Shown piece by piece: positions 59,125-64,000 of a stretch of DNA of 64,000 nt. The translations under genes and the position numbers were made by a program. The DNA is from Pseudoalteromonas nigrifaciens. GTDB lineage: Bacteria; Pseudomonadota; Gammaproteobacteria; Enterobacterales; Alteromonadaceae. How positions within the stretch are numbered: the stretch's first letter is position 1; every line of letters starts with the position of its first letter. The notes under the pieces were generated by a model, which was not told the origin of the DNA, searched no databases, and saw only the letters and a list, made by a program, of their open reading frames with translations. The stretch spans positions 1,302,001 through 1,366,000 of the forward strand of contig NZ_CP011036.1 in NCBI RefSeq assembly GCF_002221505.1, read 5' to 3'.

Positions 59125-59268
59125 AGTGCGCATAGTGCGCATAGTGCGCAGTATTAAGTTATTGATATAAATAGTTAAGTTTAAATCGAGCAAGTATCAT
59201 CTGCGCAAATTTGCGATTAAATACGTTTAGGTAAAGATACTGCGCATATTACTGCGCAGTATCTTTAC
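59125..59268. repeat. Cluster of TGCGCA palindromes with a perfect 16-bp hairpin
   Basis: Three tandem AGTGCGCAT units (59,125-59,151), another TGCGCA at 59,202-59,207, and a perfect 16-bp inverted repeat, GTAAAGATACTGCGCA (59,231-59,246) with TGCGCAGTATCTTTAC (59,253-59,268) around 6 bases. In total six TGCGCA in 140 bp. No T-tract follows, so it is not a simple terminator. Confidence 0.85.
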
Positions 59269-59318
59269 TGAATTAGCTAATAAAGGTAAATAAGAAAGTA
59301 TTATGAGCCTCTTATTAA

Positions 59319-59525
59319 TTAAGTTGCTTGTTTCCTCGCAATACTAGCCGCTTTTAACAATAGCTCTGCCGATACTTCTAATGTATCTGCTGTCATTTCA
59401 AAGCAATTTAATTTATGGCAGTCATTAGCAATTGCAATATTGGACAGTGACAACGATTTTATTATTAACTCGTAAGCCTCTTCGCTAAAGTTATTTTCAT
59501 AATCTACTTTTTCTAATTTATTCAT
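59319..59525 (-). CDS. Phage small acidic protein
   Basis: 68 residues: helical, with DYENNFSEEAYELIIKSLSLS and ELLLKAASIARKQAT. Leftward, like the next gene, against the general direction of the region. No strong ribosome site. Not recognised. Confidence 0.5.
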   Translation of the reverse strand: MNKLEKVDYENNFSEEAYELIIKSLSLSNIAIANDCHKLNCFEMTADTLEVSAELLLKAASIARKQAT

Positions 59526-59574
59526 GGTTCACCATTTAAATCAATGAACACACTTTAAGGTGTGACACCTTTCA

Positions 59575-59865
59575 CTATGAAAGGTATCTGTAGCTATCAG
59601 CCAGAAAAATAGAAACGAAAATTGATACGATGTATTCACTCCAATGTGTTTTAACAATCATTGGCTCTGAAATTTTCTTCGCTATTATCGGGCGCAACTC
59701 ATAAAACTTTTTAGTGTCAGAGTTTTTGTTCCGTGAACAATGTAAATTGAGGAAACTTTTTAAATAGCGCTCGAAGTCGAGGCTTAGGCGAACTGGTGGT
59801 TTCTTTCGCTTGTAGATGGGAGGCGATATGCGTTCAATATCTTCAAATTTAAAGGTGAATGTCAT
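59575..59865 (-). CDS. Phage small hypothetical protein
   Basis: 96 residues, basic (RKKPPVRLSLDFERYLKSFLN), ending with a hydrophobic segment (HWSEYIVSIFVSIFLADSYRYLS), so perhaps membrane-associated. AAGAGA lies before its ATG. Forms a leftward pair with the 68-residue gene. Function unknown. Confidence 0.5.
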   Translation of the reverse strand: MTFTFKFEDIERISPPIYKRKKPPVRLSLDFERYLKSFLNLHCSRNKNSDTKKFYELRPIIAKKISEPMIVKTHWSEYIVSIFVSIFLADSYRYLS

Positions 59866-60040
59866 ATCTCTTATTGATTGTTTTTAATAATAAACTTACC
59901 TTTAGACTAACTTTTATTAAGTCGATGTCAATAAAATTTGTTTATTAAAGTAAACACAGCTAAGTTTATGATATAAAAGAATCGGGCAATAAAATTTCAA
60001 CAGGGCGCTATGCGCAACAGCATGAAATAAGGAGATAACC

Positions 60041-60226
60041 ATGCTAGATAAACTTACCAACTTAACAGTTATTCCCGTTGGATATGGCGAACACTGTAAC
60101 TTCACATTACGCATAGATACTGAGTCAGAGCATTTAGAAGCGTATTTTAATAAGAACGATACCAAAGCGACGATTGCTTACAAGCTTCGTACTTTGGCTA
60201 ATAAGGTGGAGGGAGGAGAGCAGTGA
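60041..60226 (+). CDS. Phage small hypothetical protein
   Basis: 61 residues, GGAG 7 bases upstream of the ATG. NLTVIPVGYGEHCNFTLRID and LEAYFNKNDTKATIAYKLRTL. The stop overlaps the start of the next gene by 4 bases (ATGA), so it is coupled with the membrane protein. Confidence 0.6.
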   Translation: MLDKLTNLTVIPVGYGEHCNFTLRIDTESEHLEAYFNKNDTKATIAYKLRTLANKVEGGEQ

Positions 60227-60963
60227 AGAAGTTAGGTTCTTGGGTTAAATTGATATCGTTGGTATACGTATTAATTCTTTTTTTACTTTTATTTTTGTAT
60301 GACGCTTTTGTTCCTAATGGTTCATGGGGGTCGTTTAGTGATATAGCCATTGCTGCTTTCACGTTTTTAATATCTTTAGCGACTTCTTTGCTATTCTTTG
60401 CGGCTTGGTTTGCAGGTAAATCATGGAAGGTTGAAAGGGAGTTTGATCAAGCTTCAGAAGTTATTGGAAAATTTGTTCACTTTTACTCCCATTGCTTAGA
60501 TGCAAGGGGTTTACAAGTTAAAACATTCATTTACCTAAATGAAATTAAAGATTCAACTCAAACAGAAGCTGAGTTATATGAAAAGCATAGTGGAAATAAT
60601 GTTGAGTTAAATAAAGCTGTTGATAATCTAAAATCTCAACTAGCAGCAAAATCGGAAGCAATGGCTAGGGCAGAGCAAGATCACGCAGAAGTCATTCTTA
60701 CAATAGATGCTTTAGAAAAAGACATTTTAATTATAAGTACACATTTTGAAGAATCTAAGGCCTTAATATTGCAAGAAGCACTTAATGAACTGAGAAAAGT
60801 AAAAGTCGACTTCCATGATAATTTTAATGAGAAGTTTGCACTTATATCCAGCTCACTCCTTGGCGCAGAAAGAAGTTTACCTAAATTGATTGAACCTGAA
60901 TCCTTTCAAGATTATAAAGAGTTTGATGACTTTTTAGATGTTTTATTTAATTCAGAAGATTAG
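60223..60963 (+). CDS. Two-span membrane protein with cytoplasmic coiled coil
   Basis: 246 residues. Two N-terminal membrane helices (about 8-30 and 42-66) then a long coiled coil (about 120-185, DNLKSQLAAKSEAMARAEQDHAEVI) and an acidic tail. This topology recurs in prophage exclusion and abortive-infection membrane proteins, but no family is recognised. Coupled to the preceding small gene and followed by an S24 peptidase gene after 9 bases. Confidence 0.65.
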   Translation: MKKLGSWVKLISLVYVLILFLLLFLYDAFVPNGSWGSFSDIAIAAFTFLISLATSLLFFAAWFAGKSWKVEREFDQASEVIGKFVHFYSHCLDARGLQVKTFIYLNEIKDSTQTEAELYEKHSGNNVELNKAVDNLKSQLAAKSEAMARAEQDHAEVILTIDALEKDILIISTHFEESKALILQEALNELRKVKVDFHDNFNEKFALISSSLLGAERSLPKLIEPESFQDYKEFDDFLDVLFNSED

Positions 60964-60972
60964 AAAGAAAGT

Positions 60973-61353
60973 ATGGCTCTAATAATTAGTAACTTTAATA
61001 AGCTCAATAACTATGCCGACTTGCCCAGCGGCGTATCAGGCTTAATCGAAAAGAATAAAGACGCAACTTTCTATGGCATTGCTAGCGGCCGCTCAATGGA
61101 AGGTGTTGGCATCTTTGATGGTGATTTACTCCTTATTGATAGAAGCGCAAGAGTAAGGCAGGGCGATGTTATTGTAGTTGTTTATAACGGGCAGTTTGTT
61201 TGCAAAATAGCTGACCTTAAAAACAACCAACTAGTATCAGCGAGTGATGATTACCCGCCAGTAAAAATTAAAGAGTCTGATGAATATAATTTAGAAGGTG
61301 TAGTGACGAGCTCCGTTCGTATGCATCGTGGAAGCGTTAAAGGAACGTTGTAA
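60973..61353 (+). CDS. Stand-alone UmuD/LexA-type S24 peptidase
   Basis: 126 residues. The catalytic serine is in IASGRSMEGVGIFDGDLLLIDR and the lysine in NGQFVCKIADL, as in UmuD. No umuC follows, no DNA-binding domain precedes, and the Ala/Cys-Gly cleavage site expected in UmuD is not obvious in the N-terminal 35 residues. It may cleave or sense in trans a phage or host regulator after DNA damage, or inhibit mutagenic repair. One base separates its stop from the next gene. Confidence 0.8.
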   Translation: MALIISNFNKLNNYADLPSGVSGLIEKNKDATFYGIASGRSMEGVGIFDGDLLLIDRSARVRQGDVIVVVYNGQFVCKIADLKNNQLVSASDDYPPVKIKESDEYNLEGVVTSSVRMHRGSVKGTL

Positions 61354-61354
61354 T

Positions 61355-62059
61355 ATGAGAATTAGCCAAAGTAGATTTTTAAAGTATTTCTCATCAGTTC
61401 ATCCATTAATTAATATCGCTTCAGCGTGCTCTTTATTTTTTTCTCTTTGTTATGAGTTCTGGCTTAATAGACTGCCTGAAACGTTTAGTTGGGGGGCAGA
61501 GCTAACACATATTTTAAGTCAAGTTTCTATAGCTATTTTTTCAAGCTATATATTCTATTTGATCGTTGTAAAAAAAAAGGAAGTGGATGATTGGGAAAAC
61601 ATAAAGCCAACTGTCGCTTTGTGGGTATTAAGAATAACATCAAAGCATAGGCGACAGTTAGAAGGCCTCGAGGAATCATCAGGACTTAATATTGATCAAC
61701 ATAGATTAGACAGTATTATGCAGGCGTTTAAACTTGTAAGCCCCAGAGAACAGTGCAAACTACGAATAAGCAGTAAAGATGGCTCTTATTTTAATTGGTA
61801 CACTTCCCTGATTTATGATCAAGATGAGCTGGAAGAAATTATTGATAAGTTATTTAACATAGCACCATTTTTGGATTCAGAGTTAATAGCAATACTTAAC
61901 TCTTTAGCAGGTTTAGAAGTAAAACTTCTTCTTAAATTATTGGACAACAATTTAAAGCAGGAAGATAACTTAACTTGTATTGCAGGGGCATTTTTCGGAT
62001 ATTCTAAGTCATGCGAGAAGCTGAATGACTATAGATTAAAACATTTAGATATCTTTTAG
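61355..62059 (+). CDS. Phage membrane protein of the accessory cluster
   Basis: 234 residues. Two N-terminal membrane helices (about 20-37 and 47-68, then KKKEVDDW) and a long charged soluble domain that contains SKHRRQLEGLEESSG and LIAILNSLAGLEVKLLLKLLD. Not recognised. AAGGA 11 bases before the ATG at 61,355, giving this start over an earlier one that overlaps the peptidase gene. Last of the accessory genes before the late promoter. Confidence 0.65.
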   Translation: MRISQSRFLKYFSSVHPLINIASACSLFFSLCYEFWLNRLPETFSWGAELTHILSQVSIAIFSSYIFYLIVVKKKEVDDWENIKPTVALWVLRITSKHRRQLEGLEESSGLNIDQHRLDSIMQAFKLVSPREQCKLRISSKDGSYFNWYTSLIYDQDELEEIIDKLFNIAPFLDSELIAILNSLAGLEVKLLLKLLDNNLKQEDNLTCIAGAFFGYSKSCEKLNDYRLKHLDIF

Positions 62060-62080
62060 TTTTGTCAGTTTACTGAAAAC

Positions 62081-62107
62081 TTGCAAACCCCCCAATCCTG
62101 ATATACT
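62081..62107 (+). promoter_or_regulatory. Late promoter (pR'-like)
   Basis: TTGCAA (62,081-62,086), a 15-base spacer, TATACT (62,102-62,107). It lies just before two terminators and the lysis genes, as lambda pR' lies before tR'. The Q protein would act here. Confidence 0.6.
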
Positions 62108-62123
62108 ATTTTCCATGTTGAAG

Positions 62124-62159
62124 AAATCCGCTTAGTTTATGACTGAGCGGATTTTTTTT
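62124..62159 (+). terminator. Late-region terminator 1 (tR'-like)
   Basis: AAATCCGCT pairs with AGCGGATTT and T8 follows. Confidence 0.9.
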
Positions 62160-62185
62160 GCTTATGCTACTTGCTATCCCAATTT

Positions 62186-62212
62186 GCCCGATCTTTATGG
62201 TCGGGCTTTTTT
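62186..62212 (+). terminator. Late-region terminator 2
   Basis: GCCCGA pairs with TCGGGC around a 9-base loop and T6 follows. In tandem with terminator 1, only 24 bases before the first lysis gene. Confidence 0.9.
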
Positions 62213-62235
62213 ATGCGTGAAACAAAAGGCCAATC

Positions 62236-62661
62236 ATGAAACTTTTACTTAAACGTTTTCCAACTCCCGCTGGTATCTTTGGCACATTTGGCGAACTGTA
62301 TGTTGATGGCGAACTGTTTTGTTACACCGTTGAGCGTGAGTGGAAGAATAATGAAGGTTACGTGTCGTGCGTTCCTGTCGGTATTTATGACTTCTTGCCG
62401 CATGAAAGTCCACGTTATGGCGACTGCTACGCACTTGAACAAGAAAAGCTAGGTGTTACTCGTTATGGTCCATCGCAAAGAACGCATGTGCTAATGCATG
62501 TTGCAAACAAAGCGAGCCAATTAGCTGGCTGTATTGCACCAGGTGATGGACTTGGCAGTGTGAGCGGTGAATGGGCTGTTACTAACAGCGAAAACACGTT
62601 TAATAAATTAATGGACCTGCTGAATGGTCAGTCTACAACGCTGGAGATAGTAAACGCATGA
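62236..62661 (+). CDS. DUF5675-family lysis-region protein
   Basis: 141 residues. KRFPTPAGIFGTFGELYVDGELFCYTVEREW, VPVGIYDF and VLMHVANKASQLAGCIAPGDG follow the DUF5675 pattern, with H..N...L.GCI.PG similar to the catalytic segment of L,D-transpeptidases. The position between the late promoter and the holins suggests a cell-wall enzyme for lysis. It overlaps the next gene by 4 bases. Confidence 0.8.
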   Translation: MKLLLKRFPTPAGIFGTFGELYVDGELFCYTVEREWKNNEGYVSCVPVGIYDFLPHESPRYGDCYALEQEKLGVTRYGPSQRTHVLMHVANKASQLAGCIAPGDGLGSVSGEWAVTNSENTFNKLMDLLNGQSTTLEIVNA

Positions 62662-63149
62662 GTAACATATTCACAAAGGCGATAGACTTTTTCAGCGGTG
62701 GCTTAGGATCATCAGTAGTTAATGCGGTTAAAGAGTATTACCCGCCTAGCATGAGCGAGCAGGAAAAAGCAGAGCTTGATTTTCGCATTCAAAACGCTGT
62801 AGACGAGAAAGCATTAAAGGGCCAAGAGCTAACGAACGAAGCGCAAGCAGAGTTTAATAATCGTATTGCAGAGCTGGAAGGCACAGCCAAAGACCTCAAA
62901 ACAATACCTGTTCTTGGCCCCTTAATGCTTTTTTTGCGTGGATGCCAAAGACCAATATGGGGTTATTCAACTCTATACATGGATTTTATGATATTCAGCG
63001 GTAAATGGAGTGGGTTATCTGACGCTCAAGAGAGCGCGCTTTGGATTATTAATTTGTTAGTGCTTGGCTTTCTGTTCGGCGAAAGAGCAATAAAAAACGT
63101 TACGCCGCTTATCGAGCGCATTGTCAAAGCTAAACTAGGAAAAGCCTAA
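62658..63149 (+). CDS. Holin-like membrane protein (3TM type)
   Basis: 163 residues. An N-terminal amphipathic helical region (about 1-75) is followed by three hydrophobic segments (about 80-95, 100-120 and 128-150; GPLMLFLRGCQRPIWGYSTLY, ALWIINLLVLGFLFGERAI). The pattern is that of GTA-like 3TM holins. It overlaps the genes on both sides. Confidence 0.75.
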   Translation: MSNIFTKAIDFFSGGLGSSVVNAVKEYYPPSMSEQEKAELDFRIQNAVDEKALKGQELTNEAQAEFNNRIAELEGTAKDLKTIPVLGPLMLFLRGCQRPIWGYSTLYMDFMIFSGKWSGLSDAQESALWIINLLVLGFLFGERAIKNVTPLIERIVKAKLGKA

Positions 63150-63490
63150 TGCCACAAGAGACAGGTCCAATCATCAAACATTTACTGGATCTAGGACTTG
63201 GTTATGTTTGGTTTGTTTTGCTAGCTGTATGGGGTGGCACTGTGAATTACATTAACCGCCGAAAAAACGACAAGCTACCTTTTAGTATTGTTGAACTAGT
63301 TGGTGAATGGGCTGTTAGCGGTTTTGCAGGAATTATTACCGTGTTGATATGCCAAGAATTAGGTATGTCTGTAACGATAACAGCAGCCACAGCGGGTATA
63401 GCCGGTCATATGGGTGGCCGTTCAATCTTTTTGCTAGAGCGTTACTTTCAGCATCGCATTGGCATTAAGGGCAGTAACGGTGATAAGTAG
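63149..63490 (+). CDS. Lambda/LydA-type phage holin
   Basis: 113 residues with two to three membrane helices (about 15-35, 55-75, 80-100). WGGTVNYINRRKNDKLPFSIVELVGEWAVSGFAGII and ATAGIAGHMGGRSIFLLERYF match LydA/lambda S-family holins. It probably makes the lesion that releases the endolysin, with the preceding protein. Its stop TAG overlaps the terminase start by one base. Confidence 0.82.
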   Translation: MPQETGPIIKHLLDLGLGYVWFVLLAVWGGTVNYINRRKNDKLPFSIVELVGEWAVSGFAGIITVLICQELGMSVTITAATAGIAGHMGGRSIFLLERYFQHRIGIKGSNGDK

Positions 63491-64000
63491 TGTCAAAATG
63501 GGACGATTTAAGCGCGCTATTTCTAAAAGAGCATGCTGAAACTGGTATAGGGCCGCGTGAATTTTGCGAAAGTAATAGTATCAACTACGCGACAGCCAGA
63601 AGATATATAAAACTCCCTCAAGCTAACTTAAAGAAACCACCAAAAGCGAAAGAACGTAAAACCAAGGAAGGAAAGCAAAAGCCCGGTGTAAAGCCTGGTA
63701 GTAGAAACCTGCATTTAGTTAAGCATGGCGGTTACACAAAATATTTTAATAATGATGTGAATGAGCTTGTTGAAGCAACAACACTGGAAGATGAATTAGA
63801 TCTTTGCAGAGCGCGTATTCATATGGTTATGGATGCTATTCATGGCATTCAAAAGCTATTAGATGATCCCGACACTGACAATGAGGCAAGAACACGACTT
63901 TATGAGTCAATGTTTAAAGCCGAGAATGCGCTTGATAGAAACGTCCAGCGTGTTGAGTCAATAATTAAAACATTATCAAATCTTGAAACAGATACGCTGG
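63490..64000 (+). CDS. Phage terminase small subunit-like protein, partial (3' end outside window)
   Basis: GTG start overlapping the holin stop by one base; 170 codons to the end of the window without a stop. The N-terminal helix-turn-helix is MSKWDDLSALFLKEHAETGI then GPREFCESNSINYATARRYIK, followed by a basic linker (KKPPKAKERKTKEGKQKPG) and a helical segment from about residue 75. Position after the lysis genes and the HTH plus helical design fit terminase small subunits that recognise the packaging site. Large subunit and structural genes must follow. Confidence 0.65.
   Translation, partial: MSKWDDLSALFLKEHAETGIGPREFCESNSINYATARRYIKLPQANLKKPPKAKERKTKEGKQKPGVKPGSRNLHLVKHGGYTKYFNNDVNELVEATTLEDELDLCRARIHMVMDAIHGIQKLLDDPDTDNEARTRLYESMFKAENALDRNVQRVESIIKTLSNLETDTL

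Larger units (their letters stand above)
40845..64000. mobile_element. Left part of a lambda-like prophage inserted in htpG
   Basis: Starts where the htpG frame breaks (about 40,842-40,846) and runs past the window end. Gene order is int; leftward recombination operon; repressor operon; Cro/CII/O/P; nin-like genes; Q; accessory genes; lysis genes; terminase. Right-end attachment site, head and tail genes are not seen. Integration by a tyrosine integrase into the 5' part of a protein gene is unusual. The exact left junction cannot be fixed without an uninterrupted homologue or the right end. Confidence 0.92.

Noticed and set aside
59101..59300. CRISPR array
   Set aside because: The TGCGCA repeats are 9-base tandem units and a palindrome, with no regular spacers and no cas genes.

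Overview
The window looks like the chromosome of a marine gammaproteobacterium of the Alteromonadales, most likely Pseudoalteromonas. This is inferred from low GC, a leucine dehydrogenase with a LiuR-type operator, a TtpC-ExbB2-ExbD2-TonB2 operon and the apt-dnaX-ybaB-recR...htpG gene order. Bases 1 to about 40,845 are host chromosome. From about 40,845 to the end of the window is the left part (integrase through terminase small subunit) of a lambda-like prophage whose right end lies outside.

Host part. 1-14,800 carries the 3' end of a class I fumarase, leucine dehydrogenase, a CAT-like acyltransferase, a propeller-sensor diguanylate cyclase, an MtfA-type peptidase, a large secreted TolB-propeller/amidohydrolase, a NIF3-family protein, a YnfA protein, a decayed VOC (glyoxalase-fold) gene and an MFS transporter. 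14,800-19,440 holds an ElyC/YdcF protein, MetR beside a decayed MetE-type methionine synthase with two MetR-like boxes still present, and a GAF-GGDEF-EAL protein. pyrC and a cold-shock gene follow, then 1.4 kb of AT-rich non-coding DNA. 22,860-27,832 is a six-gene energy-transduction operon (DUF3450, TtpC, ExbB2, ExbD2, TonB2, TPR protein). 30,559-33,345 is a copper-type RiPP (bufferin/oxazolin, HvfABC) locus. Its precursor is hugely expanded: 11 perfect 17-residue repeats, 27 cysteines, every one in a KCG motif. apt-dnaX-ybaB-recR follow, and dnaX keeps an E. coli-like -1 frameshift signal. Two copies of a small inverted-repeat element lie at 1,022-1,212 and 37,711-37,781.

Prophage. It is inserted in the 5' end of htpG. 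The sigma-32 promoter, ribosome site and first 24 codons remain, then phage DNA begins, so the heat-shock promoter now points at the phage integrase. A leftward early operon (49,578 to 42,235) encodes a Rad52-type annealase, a coiled-coil protein, an RdgC protein fused to an FtsK gamma-like DNA-reading domain, SSB, an MT-A70 adenine methyltransferase, several HTH or zinc proteins and an AlpA/Xis-like protein. The CI-like repressor heads a second leftward operon (52,038 to 49,733) of envelope and exported proteins, a likely lysogenic-conversion cassette, and a broken second copy of the repressor 3' end lies inside it. Four matching operators (GTWTA-N6-TATAC) sit at the leftward and rightward promoters. 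Rightward are Cro-like, CII-like, O with an iteron origin inside the gene, P, a nin-like region (NinB, DUF1364, RusA), a Q-like antiterminator, an accessory region (57,880-62,059) and a late promoter with two terminators. A DUF5675 protein and two holin-like proteins follow, then the start of a terminase small subunit that runs off the window.

All identifications come from reading the sequence and from recall of protein families. No database search was run.
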